Source: Thermoplasmata archaeon (GTDB lineage Archaea > Thermoplasmatota > Thermoplasmata > Thermoplasmatales > Thermoplasmataceae). From it: a stretch of 14,379 bases of DNA. The stretch covers positions 1 through 14,379 of the forward strand of contig JAKAAI010000044.1 in assembly GCA_021797055.1 (NCBI GenBank), given 5' to 3'. Below the pieces are notes generated by a model. It saw only the letters and a list, made by a program, of their open reading frames with translations. It did not search any database and was not told the origin of the DNA. Shown here piece by piece: positions 1 to 6,577 of this stretch. Each line of letters begins with the position of its first letter. Position 1 is the first letter of the stretch. The position numbers were made by a program, and so were the translations under genes.

Positions 1-240
1 CCAATAGTAAACAATACGACAGACTCAATTGCCGACTGGTGCACTTATCAGGGTCTACCGATGCTGGTAACTATGCTTATTATAACCGGACCCGCCGGAA
101 CAGTTATTCACTTCTGGTACATGTATCAGCCATTTCCAAACACCGTATCACCCCAAACTGTATTTGATAATCTATCTTCATACAGCCAGATAACCAGTGC
201 AGAGCAACAGCTCACAAATGCAATATCACAGACGATTTAA
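1..240 (+). CDS. C-terminal part of a DUF929-like secreted protein (5' end outside the window)
   Basis: Frame 1 is open from the first base and ends at TAA 238-240, giving the last 79 residues of a protein that begins before the window. Its end resembles the end of the next gene: residues around LIITGPAGT match VMVITGPGGT there, followed by a similar stretch of about 45 residues rich in Ser, Asn, Gln and Thr (TSAEQQLTNAISQT against QSASNNFTKTISSA). The two are therefore tandem paralogues. It has one cysteine (ADWCTYQG) and lacks the terminal cysteine of its neighbour. The DUF929 assignment is carried over from the neighbour. The function is unknown; an extracytoplasmic location is inferred from the paralogue's signal sequence. 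Confidence 0.7.
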   Translation, partial: PIVNNTTDSIADWCTYQGLPMLVTMLIITGPAGTVIHFWYMYQPFPNTVSPQTVFDNLSSYSQITSAEQQLTNAISQTI

Positions 241-348
241 ACACTTTGCAAATCCTGTAGGTCTTGCGTTTGGTAACTATCATTTCCCTTAGTCAGTCTT
301 GGTCCTTTAAATAATGGCCACGACGTATTCCTGAAAATATGATGGAGC

Positions 349-356
349 TTATAAAA
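349..356 (+). promoter_or_regulatory. TATA-like box upstream of the DUF929-like gene
   Basis: TTATAAAA lies about 49 nt before the GTG start at 401, which would give a short untranslated leader of about 20-25 nt. A weaker A/T stretch at 371-380 sits at the spacing expected for a leaderless transcript. The sequence alone does not decide between them. Confidence 0.35.
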
Positions 357-400
357 TCTATTAGAAAACTTCAAATACTAAATTTTAGTAATGGTACATT

Positions 401-1216
401 GTGAGGAAGTATTTTCCAGTAATTGTTGCAATTGTTATAGTTGCTGCAGGGCTTGGGATACCTTACGGAATAGGTCTAACTACTTTCACACATGCTCAAA
501 AGAATCAGGTAATATCAATACCATCCGGAAAGTTCTTTAAGTTATCCAATCAGGACTATGCCCCTCCTGGTCAAATAGACATTTATCTTACATCATGGTA
601 TGGATGTCCAATAGGTGCAGCCGACTCGTGGATGATATACTGTGGTTTCTCTCCATTCATCAACATGTCTGAACATTCTGTTACAAACCAAGTTCCATTC
701 ATCAATGGCACTACTGTACCTGGACTTCTTTTTTACAATTTTTCATTCTTTGATAATGCGACTGGAAAGCAGATTGTCTTCTATCCTTATTATCTCTATA
801 ACATGTATCTGAACAGAACGGCCGATGGTTTTAACAACAGGACCGGGGGCACTCCAATCCCCAGAAATGAACTAGTGAGCACAGGTCTTTCAGAGATTAA
901 CGGATCTGGTTTTCCCTCTCCAGTCATTGGGATAATTGCGAATATTACTACAGTGTATCCAATCAGTGGAACGAACACACCATCTGCGTTCCTGCACCCC
1001 GCTTCAAAGCCGTCCAAGATAAATACAGTGATGGTTATTACTGGCCCCGGAGGAACCTGGATATTGAATCGTTATATTATAGTACCATCATCATTGACGT
1101 CATACAATCCTGCATACATGCTCTCAAATTGCATGACAATGACGAACATCCAGTCTGCTTCAAATAACTTCACTAAGACGATATCATCTGCTGCAACACA
1201 GCCTGCCTGCTTGTAA
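401..1216 (+). CDS. DUF929-like extracytoplasmic protein (probable thioredoxin-like fold)
   Basis: This 271-residue protein starts at GTG 401; the frame is closed by a stop at 389-391 and holds no ATG before 401. A charged N-terminus (MRKYF) and a hydrophobic stretch at about residues 6-28 form a signal peptide or membrane anchor. The core motif IYLTSWYGCPIGAADSW (61-77) resembles the DUF929 family signature, known mainly from acidophilic archaea, in which a CPxC motif is followed by A-A-x-x-W. Here the second cysteine is replaced (C69-P-I-G). Other cysteines are C81, C244 and C270. About nine N-x-S/T sequons suggest a glycosylated surface protein. The preceding gene is a paralogue. The biochemical role is unknown; the thioredoxin-like fold is an inference from the family motif. 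Confidence 0.72.
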   Translation: MRKYFPVIVAIVIVAAGLGIPYGIGLTTFTHAQKNQVISIPSGKFFKLSNQDYAPPGQIDIYLTSWYGCPIGAADSWMIYCGFSPFINMSEHSVTNQVPFINGTTVPGLLFYNFSFFDNATGKQIVFYPYYLYNMYLNRTADGFNNRTGGTPIPRNELVSTGLSEINGSGFPSPVIGIIANITTVYPISGTNTPSAFLHPASKPSKINTVMVITGPGGTWILNRYIIVPSSLTSYNPAYMLSNCMTMTNIQSASNNFTKTISSAATQPACL

Positions 1217-1227
1217 TAATCAATCGT

Positions 1228-1244
1228 CTAAAATGTAATTTTAG
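1228..1244 (+). repeat. Small perfect inverted repeat just after the DUF929-like gene
   Basis: CTAAAAT and ATTTTAG form a 7-bp perfect stem around a 3-nt loop, 12 nt after the stop codon. It could be part of a terminator or mRNA end, but the stem is all A/T apart from one pair and could be chance. Confidence 0.35.
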
Positions 1245-1313
1245 TAAATAACAGGAAGAATCAGCTGGAATATACCTTTAAACAGAACAGCCAATAGAAA
1301 ACAGGTTTTTTGA

Positions 1314-1321
1314 TTTAAATA
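1314..1321 (+). promoter_or_regulatory. TATA-like box TTTAAATA
   Basis: TTTAAATA is centred about 25 nt before ATG 1343, the spacing seen in front of the real genes in this window. Only a 16-codon ORF follows, so this may be the surviving promoter of a lost gene. Confidence 0.4.
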
Positions 1322-1342
1322 ATTTCGTTTAAAGAAACTACA

Positions 1343-1393
1343 ATGGCGGAAGATAAACAATTTTTTACTTTATCGTTCTTATTCAAGTTTTAA
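1343..1393 (+). other. 16-codon ORF behind a promoter-like box (possible remnant of a gene start)
   Basis: ATG 1343 opens a 16-residue frame (MAEDKQFF...FKF) that stops at 1391-1393. A TATA-like box is correctly placed upstream. A second short ORF, 1415-1528 (37 residues, beginning MKKEKRVCGS), also has a weak A/T box (GTTTTAAGT, 1387-1395) at about -25. Neither resembles a family I know. In this decayed stretch they may be fragments of lost genes, small proteins, or chance. Confidence 0.25.
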
Positions 1394-1596
1394 GTGACGT
1401 TTGTGGTAGAAGACATGAAAAAAGAAAAACGTGTCTGTGGATCTTTGCCCCTGACATTAGACGAAATGGAATCTCACATCTATGGGTATAAACTCAAAGA
1501 AAGAATGACCAGTTGCTGCGATCGATGATTTAAGAGATTTTGGTTGAGGGAACTGTGTTGAGTAATTCTTCAAAATAGTTTTTTTGCAGAATTAAA

Positions 1597-1627
1597 TTGG
1601 GGTTGTGGTGTTCATGCCCAACCCCAA
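1597..1627 (+). repeat. 9-bp inverted repeat over the transposase start codon
   Basis: TTGGGGTTG (1597-1605) and CAACCCCAA (1619-1627) are perfect complements around a 13-nt loop that contains the transposase ATG at 1614. In RNA this would hide the start codon in a G/C-rich hairpin. It may belong to the insertion sequence as a brake on transposase translation; that role is inferred. Confidence 0.45.
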
Positions 1628-2077
1628 GAGTTGTAAAACAAAGATGGACAATAAAGTTGGCCTCTATACAATGAATCGCTTGTCAAAAGGATGGAGAATC
1701 TTCTCGATCTGAGAGCAATCGAGAATATTAAAGAGGATCTAGCAAAGCAGAATAGAAACAAGGTTGGTAGACCTTTCAGGTTGCCGGATAGTATAGTGGA
1801 GATATTCGCCCGTATACGATCGGTATTCAATGCACCTTTCCGGATCCTGGAATCTCTTCTTAGAAAGATAAGTGATCTTCTTGGAATATCTAAGATCACA
1901 TATTCCGCCATATATCTCAGAATAAGAAAGATAAAGGTACCTGAGATATGCAAACCGTCTGCATCTGTGGCCATAGATTCAACCGGCTTCAAGACAACAA
2001 TAAGAGGTGACTCTCTAGACAAGTGGGGAAAGAAGATTAAATTGTCCAAAAGTGTTTTCCTGAAGGAATTTTATTGA
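1614..2077 (+). pseudogene. Frameshifted, truncated IS5/IS4-like transposase remnant
   Basis: The reading starts at ATG 1614 (MPNPKSCKTKMDNKV), then must shift frame near 1656-1660 to continue as WPLYNESLVKRMENLL and onward to the stop at 2075-2077. The N-terminal part and the block AIDSTGFKTTIRGD (in the frame from 1691, residues 71-84) match archaeal IS5/IS4-type DDE transposases of roughly 330 residues; the D of IDSTG is the first catalytic aspartate. After KWGKKIKL the family similarity stops and the frame ends about ten residues later. The second catalytic D and the E, about half the protein, are missing, so it is not functional. The four-base loss at the frameshift is judged against the NKVDW reading I recall from family members. 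Confidence 0.78.
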
Positions 2078-2079
2078 AT

Positions 2080-2250
2080 TTACTTACCAGATTCATTTTG
2101 GCTTCGATCCTTCAAAGCAAGCTCGATGATTGAAACTAATATTCCAGTCCTCCCTGTTTCTGGCATATTTTCAATCAGCGTTTTGACCTTCCGGCTTATC
2201 ATTTCCCTTTTCTCAAGAGCCTTCTGGATGTGTTTTTCTTTCTCTTTCAA
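2080..2250 (-). CDS. Small Lys/Glu-rich ORF, possible gene remnant
   Basis: The minus strand is open from a stop at 2275-2277 to the TAA at 2080-2082 with gene-like composition: a charged, probably helical stretch (KEKEKHIQKALEKREM) followed by a more ordinary segment (TGRTGILVSIIELALKDR). The first usable start is a TTG at 2250, giving 56 residues; the only upstream ATG is out of frame and hits a stop after four or five codons. An A/T box (AAAATATA on the minus strand, about 2260-2268) is too close to this TTG for a leaderless start. The stop lies only 3 nt from the end of the transposase remnant, so the gene may have lost its 5' end by a frameshift or a deletion. I do not recognise the family. 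Confidence 0.35.
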   Translation of the reverse strand: MKEKEKHIQKALEKREMISRKVKTLIENMPETGRTGILVSIIELALKDRSQNESGK

Positions 2251-2365
2251 TTTTTCATTAACATATATTTTACTTTAGCCGCTTGTTAAAGAAAAGAAAC
2301 AGTTTTTATCAGATTTTTTATTAGATTTTAATCCCGAAGAAATTCTACCTGCGGGAATAATAAAG

Positions 2366-2584
2366 ATGCATGAGACAAATACAAAAAACATAAAGAATAT
2401 AAGCACCCATGTTTTTCTTCTTGCTGGTGAGTGCATGGTTATGCCGGAGCTTTCTTACTGGGATGTAAGAAAAATAAGAAAGATGATAAAGGAAGGTGTC
2501 GAAGTGCCTCAGATATGCAAGGAGTTCAATATTGATCCTGCATCTTGGAGAGATGTTTCCCTTAAATATTCCCTGCTTAAGTAA
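2366..2584 (+). CDS. Small HTH-like protein, 49-72 aa, function unknown
   Basis: The frame can start at ATG 2366 (72 residues) or, more convincingly, at ATG 2435, which has a GGTGA Shine-Dalgarno-like sequence at 2425-2429 and yields 49 residues starting MVMPELSYWD. The segment VRKIRKMIKEGVEVPQICKEF followed by NIDPASWRDV has the pattern of a helix-turn-helix: a helix, a conserved-looking V-P-x-I turn, and a second helix. A DNA-binding role is therefore possible but unproven. It runs tail to tail into the glucoamylase gene with a 5-nt gap. No good TATA box lies at -26 of either start; TTTTTATTAG at about 2313-2322 would imply a leader. Confidence 0.5.
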   Translation: MHETNTKNIKNISTHVFLLAGECMVMPELSYWDVRKIRKMIKEGVEVPQICKEFNIDPASWRDVSLKYSLLK

Positions 2585-2589
2585 ATAAG

Positions 2590-4977
2590 TTACAGAAATT
2601 TGATATCGAACTGCGAGTAGTCTTCCTGTGAGGTATCCAGCCAGTAAATCTTAAATGTTACAGTCTTTCCTGTCAATCTACTGTCATAGACATCCATAAA
2701 ATACAGGCCAATACCTGTGTTTCTGCAATTGTCAAATCTTATTGTGTTACCCTGATCGAGATATCCAATCAAATGGAAAGGTCTGTCCAGTATGAATCTC
2801 AGCGGTCTGCCCTGATCAACCTGCTTAACTTGCCTGTTCATCTTCCAAATTTCATGTGTAAAGAGAGAATTTCTGTTTGTAATATACCTGGATTTTACCT
2901 CTTCAATTTCATCAAACACTCTGTTGTCCGATATTGATCTTAAAAGTTTTATATATTCAGAATGTGCCCAGACCAGTGGAGTTGCAGATCCTGTTTTTCT
3001 TCCAAGGAAAAGGTGCTTTTCAGGTATGTCCTCACGATCCCAGACCTGTTCAGGAAGCATTAGCGTTTCAGATGCAAGTTTCTCCAATGCCTCCACATAT
3101 GGAGTGACGTCATGCCCGGCAGCAAGTTCATAATGTGCACGTTCGCCGGTAAGCAGCGGCCAGCCCCTTCCGATTCCAGTTCCCTGAAAACCTGACCCGT
3201 CAGCATTCTGCCCGTACCCGTCCTCATTATATCGATGCCATACGGGCCCGTACGGGGTATCGGTCTTCAGTATCCTGTCAACGGCTTCAACGCTTTTAAG
3301 GATTAGTGGGTCATCAGCCTTCCTGATTCCATAACGGACAAGTAGAAGGAATCCAGTGCTCACAATGTAATTTGCAGGAAATGTATTCGGTTTATCTGGA
3401 GGGACGTTTTTGATCAATAAAAGTTTACCGTCCAGATGCTCATCTGGATCCGGTGAGTCAAAATCTGCTGGGTTAATACGTACGTAATGCTCCTTTATGT
3501 CCGGACAGATCTGGCTTTCTCTGGTAACAGTCCATTTTTCGATATTTCTTTCTAGAAAATCAGCAAAAGACAGAAACAGGTCCCTCAAGTCAAAACGGTT
3601 ATCGATTTCTGCAAAATAGGCTGCGCATACCAGTCCAGCGATATTGGCAGCGATGGTGGCTGGGGAATAACCGGAGTTCTCTTCCCACCTATCCTGCTGC
3701 GTAACCGGCCCAGTTTTAATCAAAAAAGAAACTGCTTTGTACACCAGTGGTCTCGCATCGAATAGTTTTAAAGCATTACGTTTCGAAAGCTGATAGGCAA
3801 GTATTATCGGGTAAGCAGTCTGATCCAGCTGGACCGCATTCCAGTAGGGTTCACCGCTTACCCAGAAGTTCTGTGGAAAACTTCCATCCTCGCGCTGATT
3901 TGCGCTGAGATAGATAAGAGATCTCAGAGGTGTTTCAAGATCGCCTGCGGCCAGAAGACCAGTTGCTGCATTGACCAGATCCCGGCTCCAGACGAGATGA
4001 TATCCACCTTTGTTGCTATCGTCAGAAAGCTCACCCCATGGTATAGATAACGATGCAATGATCCCGCCTTCATGTGTTTTGTCTTCATGAGACATTATCA
4101 AACTGTATGACATCCTGTAAAGATTCCCTCCATCCCTGGAGTGTTTGCCGAGATCGAGTATGGATTCAATCTTCCTTTTCCACGATGCTGTGTATTTTTC
4201 AAGATGGAAATCAAATGGCACAGATAGTGATTGATATAACCTGGATAAGGCAGTCGGCTGGCTGTTGCCAAACGATAATATTATGTTTACTGCCTTGTCA
4301 TGTTGCAAAAGGAGCTTTGCAGTAAAAGCAATATTTCCGGAGGATGCATTGTCGAATTCCCTCTCCAGATTGAACGACTCCTTCAGATCTGAAAGACCAT
4401 CGCTTCTCCCTACATATCCAACTGATGCCTTAACAAACTGGCCGCTCGCCTTAACAGCCATGTATGTACCATTTCTTTCAGCTATGAATATCCTGTCAAA
4501 ATTCCTGTGCAGTATGTATCCATGATTGTTCTTCCCTTCCCCGTCTATGTGTGGATAAATCGTGAAATAACTAGAGATTTTATCGTTCCAGTTCTCTCCA
4601 TGGAGTAATCGAACATTAAGAATTACCGACGGAGCATAATTGTCTGTAATGATCTCCTTTATAAGGGTAAATCTTCGATTCGGGTCTTCAGAAATTATCC
4701 GATATGAAGGCGCGAACTCAGTTATTCTTTCGATTCTATGGTTCATTGAGGTTTCATCTATTAAGAAGGTTGAGCCGTCCGTGAAAGAAAATATCAATTC
4801 ACGTATCTGTGGTTTGTCAACATGTGGATAATAAACTTCGGTCAGAATACCGTTCCAGATGGAAAACCAGACACGGGAGGATGATCTGTATGCAGTTCCG
4901 ATACCGTCTTTATCGCCCCTCGCCCACCTTGGATCAATACCTGGAGAACCAAACGCCTCGGCGCCGGTTTTTAACAC
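2590..4977 (-). CDS. Glucoamylase / glucodextranase-type glycoside hydrolase family 15, cytoplasmic
   Basis: This 795-residue enzyme has the full architecture of prokaryotic GH15 glucoamylases: an N-terminal beta-sandwich domain (about 1-270, beginning FGSPGIDPRWARGDKDGIGTAY), the (alpha/alpha)6 catalytic barrel (about 280-690), and a C-terminal beta domain (about 700-795). Family enzymes release glucose from non-reducing ends of alpha-1,4 (and 1,6) glucans with inversion. Visible active-site motifs are GGYHLVWSRDL (324-334), the general-acid motif RWEENSGY (430-437; E432 or E433), and the general-base motif LPEQVWD (641-647; E643). There is no signal peptide, so it should act on intracellular glycogen or imported maltodextrin. 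The GTG start at 4977 is supported by a TATA-like box 25-26 nt upstream and implies a leaderless mRNA. Confidence 0.93.
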   Translation of the reverse strand: MLKTGAEAFGSPGIDPRWARGDKDGIGTAYRSSSRVWFSIWNGILTEVYYPHVDKPQIRELIFSFTDGSTFLIDETSMNHRIERITEFAPSYRIISEDPNRRFTLIKEIITDNYAPSVILNVRLLHGENWNDKISSYFTIYPHIDGEGKNNHGYILHRNFDRIFIAERNGTYMAVKASGQFVKASVGYVGRSDGLSDLKESFNLEREFDNASSGNIAFTAKLLLQHDKAVNIILSFGNSQPTALSRLYQSLSVPFDFHLEKYTASWKRKIESILDLGKHSRDGGNLYRMSYSLIMSHEDKTHEGGIIASLSIPWGELSDDSNKGGYHLVWSRDLVNAATGLLAAGDLETPLRSLIYLSANQREDGSFPQNFWVSGEPYWNAVQLDQTAYPIILAYQLSKRNALKLFDARPLVYKAVSFLIKTGPVTQQDRWEENSGYSPATIAANIAGLVCAAYFAEIDNRFDLRDLFLSFADFLERNIEKWTVTRESQICPDIKEHYVRINPADFDSPDPDEHLDGKLLLIKNVPPDKPNTFPANYIVSTGFLLLVRYGIRKADDPLILKSVEAVDRILKTDTPYGPVWHRYNEDGYGQNADGSGFQGTGIGRGWPLLTGERAHYELAAGHDVTPYVEALEKLASETLMLPEQVWDREDIPEKHLFLGRKTGSATPLVWAHSEYIKLLRSISDNRVFDEIEEVKSRYITNRNSLFTHEIWKMNRQVKQVDQGRPLRFILDRPFHLIGYLDQGNTIRFDNCRNTGIGLYFMDVYDSRLTGKTVTFKIYWLDTSQEDYSQFDIKFL

Positions 4978-4997
4978 GAAGCCCTAATTGGTAGGAG

Positions 4998-5007
4998 ATA
5001 TTTAAGT
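4998..5007 (-). promoter_or_regulatory. TATA-like box of the glucoamylase gene
   Basis: Minus-strand ACTTAAATAT is centred 25-26 nt before the GTG start of the glucoamylase, which fits a leaderless transcript and decides the start codon. Confidence 0.6.
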
Positions 5008-5355
5008 TCACTTCTAATCTTACCCACCTGATCTAAAAGGACTCCTACTTGCTGTCAACCCAGTTATACTCTGATTCAATGCTCCATAACAAAACGATCC
5101 TTCGTTAACAACAGGATTGATCACAAGTTTCAGCGAGTATTAGGATATATTTTGGATATTGAGAGGTGAATTTATAAAACACAATATTTACCATAAAGAA
5201 ACGGCAATTATCTTCCACCCAATCATTCCAATTTATGATGACAAAACAGGTGCATGCGTAATGAAGTACTTCTTGTCTTTATATATTACACACTTGGGGT
5301 CTAGATTGATACATTCCTTTCGCTCAAAAGTCCACACTGCAAGATGATGTTCGGA
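5008..5355. other. Intergenic stretch without a supported gene
   Basis: I see no convincing gene here. A 62-codon TTG-initiated frame (5159-5347) has neither family resemblance nor a well-placed promoter. GAGGTGA at 5162-5168 looks like a Shine-Dalgarno sequence, but no normal start codon follows it. A/T-rich TATA-like stretches occur at 5142-5152, 5168-5176 and 5277-5286. No tRNA-like T-arm was found on either strand. Confidence 0.4.
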
Positions 5356-5356
5356 A

Positions 5357-5370
5357 TTATATATTTAAAC
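5357..5370 (+). promoter_or_regulatory. Strong TATA-like box upstream of a 9-codon micro-ORF
   Basis: TTATATATTTAAAC is centred about 24 nt before ATG 5387, and is one of the best TATA matches in the window. It lies 117 nt before the membrane-protein start, which has its own box nearer by. Confidence 0.45.
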
Positions 5371-5386
5371 ATCCTGTCTTTACCGA

Positions 5387-5416
5387 ATGCCTCAATCTAT
5401 CAGCGATGTTGCATAA
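5387..5416 (+). other. 9-codon leaderless micro-ORF candidate
   Basis: ATG 5387 encodes MPQSISDVA and stops at 5414-5416. Its start falls where a transcript from the TATA box at 5357-5370 should begin. It could be a leader peptide, the start of a small RNA, or chance. Confidence 0.25.
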
Positions 5417-5457
5417 TTGTAATAAACCTCACACTTTATCCTATTCAGATAGAAACA

Positions 5458-5466
5458 GTTTATAGC
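5458..5466 (+). promoter_or_regulatory. TATA-like box of the two-pass membrane protein gene
   Basis: GTTTATAGC is centred 25 nt before ATG 5487. This spacing favours ATG 5487 over the in-frame TTG at 5472 as the start. Confidence 0.5.
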
Positions 5467-5486
5467 ATCCATTGAATACTACGTTA

Positions 5487-5885
5487 ATGCCAAATAAAGA
5501 TGAAAATATGAAGCCAACGTTGGCCAGGAGATTTTTCAGGCTCCCGATATTGACTATAATAGGTATAGGCGTATTCGTTATATTTCTAATAATAGCGATT
5601 GCTGATGGAATTGTAGCAGCTGCTTATGAATTCAGCCACGCTTTCGATAGATTCTTTGCTGTCTTTTTCTATATTCCAGTTCTTTCAATAGTACTGATAA
5701 TTCTCGGGATCATATTACATTATAATTCGAAGAAGAGGAAATCGATCAAGCAGCCGGCAAAGGAAGAGGAAACTAAAACAACAACCAGTCAAACACCTGA
5801 ACAGGAACCGGCTCAGGATCCAAAAAAGGAAGCTCCTTCTGATGAACCACAGACACAGGTATCTGCAGAGCAGCAGAAAGAATAA
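5487..5885 (+). CDS. Small two-pass membrane protein with charged C-terminal tail
   Basis: From ATG 5487 the protein has 132 residues. Two hydrophobic segments at about 20-46 (LTIIGIGVFVIFLIIAIA) and 55-78 are separated by a short loop. They are followed by a basic patch (NSKKRKSIKQ, 80-89) and a disordered tail rich in Glu, Gln, Pro and Thr to the end. The basic patch after the second segment predicts both ends in the cytoplasm. An upstream in-frame TTG at 5472 would add five residues but fits the TATA box less well. The gene ends 4 nt from the convergent zinc-ribbon gene. I do not recognise a family and assign no function. Confidence 0.7.
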   Translation: MPNKDENMKPTLARRFFRLPILTIIGIGVFVIFLIIAIADGIVAAAYEFSHAFDRFFAVFFYIPVLSIVLIILGIILHYNSKKRKSIKQPAKEEETKTTTSQTPEQEPAQDPKKEAPSDEPQTQVSAEQQKE

Positions 5886-5889
5886 AAAT

Positions 5890-6555
5890 TTATTTAAGTG
5901 GTTCGCCGCACGAGGGGCAGAATTTCATTCCAGGTTTGACAGGTTCACCGCACGAAGGACATGTCTTTTCTGACTTCGTTGCTGGCGGGTACTGCTTGGA
6001 CACCTGCATCGAAGTGGTTGTGGAATCCCCCTCTATTATGTCCTCGTCTCTTTGCCTTGGAGGCGAAGGTGATTGGTTGCCTTGATTTGGTTTTCCATAA
6101 TAAGCAACACCTACGTTTGTTGTGCCTGACTTGGCTCTCGCCATTTCCACACGCTTTCTGTAGATTTCTTCCTGCTCTCTTTTTATCCTCTCCTCTTCCT
6201 GCCTCTTGGAATCGGCGATCCATTTGCGAATCTCCTCCTCCCACTTAGAAGGATCAGGCAGCAGAAATTTTGCCTTCAGGATATCCTTTTCGCTCTGGTA
6301 TTCAACGGTCAGAATCTTCTTGGTGAATACCTTTATTTTTGGAACTGCGCTGGATATATTTGATATCTCATGCAACTGAACGTCAAAGACGACCTGTGGC
6401 GGAGTAGCATGAATCAGGCCACGCTTTCCCTTCTTCTCAAAGACTATTCTCTTATCGGAAAGATAAAGCATGCCGTCGTAATATTCGTTCTCTGCATAGC
6501 CATATGAAGCTTCCTCCTTTAATATCTCATGTTCCCCAACTTGATAGACTGGCAT
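5890..6555 (-). CDS. PH/GRAM-like domain protein with coiled coil and C-terminal zinc ribbon
   Basis: This 221-residue soluble protein has three parts. Residues about 8-112 look like a bacterial-type PH or GRAM domain; the block MLYLSDKRIVFEKKGKRG (29-46) is the typical L-x-L-T/S-x-x-R-I-x-F strand pair. Residues about 105-142 are a highly charged helix, probably a coiled coil. A Gly/Pro/Ser-rich linker follows, then a zinc ribbon with C199-P-S-C202 and C213-P-S-C216. Such domains usually bind membranes or proteins, but no enzymatic motif is present. A TATA-like box at 6578-6586 lies 27 nt before ATG 6555, so the transcript is probably leaderless. It faces the small membrane protein gene tail to tail. 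Confidence 0.78.
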   Translation of the reverse strand: MPVYQVGEHEILKEEASYGYAENEYYDGMLYLSDKRIVFEKKGKRGLIHATPPQVVFDVQLHEISNISSAVPKIKVFTKKILTVEYQSEKDILKAKFLLPDPSKWEEEIRKWIADSKRQEEERIKREQEEIYRKRVEMARAKSGTTNVGVAYYGKPNQGNQSPSPPRQRDEDIIEGDSTTTSMQVSKQYPPATKSEKTCPSCGEPVKPGMKFCPSCGEPLK

Positions 6556-6577
6556 TAAATAGCGAATTTAGCCTGAA

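Larger units (their letters stand above)
1564..2077 (+). mobile_element. Decayed IS5-like insertion sequence
   Basis: This is the probable extent of the element carrying the broken transposase. AATTCTTCA at 1564-1572 and TGAAGGAATT at 2061-2070 are imperfect inverted copies, differing by one inserted base, and may be what is left of the terminal repeats. No target duplication could be recognised, and the internal deletion makes the boundaries uncertain. Confidence 0.4.

Noticed and set aside
391..540. Cys-rich short frame starting at ATG 391, just before the DUF929-like gene
   Set aside because: Its cysteines come from reading the hydrophobic signal-peptide codons of the real gene in another frame; it stops after about 50 codons.
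1..1304. Similar strings CCAATAGTAAACAA (1-14) and CCAATAGAAAACAG (1291-1304) as a possible direct repeat
   Set aside because: The first is within coding sequence, the match is short and imperfect, and the flanks do not extend it.
1612..2049. 145-codon minus-strand frame over the transposase remnant
   Set aside because: It is antisense to a clear transposase reading with a catalytic IDSTG block; its translation has no family-like pattern.
5159..5347. 62-codon TTG-initiated frame in the intergenic region
   Set aside because: The start is TTG, no TATA box sits at -25, and the translation shows no recognisable pattern or gene-like composition.
5008..5486. Possible tRNA or C/D box RNA in the long intergenic region
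   Set aside because: No T-arm consensus on either strand; a TGATGA-like string near 5236 has no matching D box at a fitting distance.
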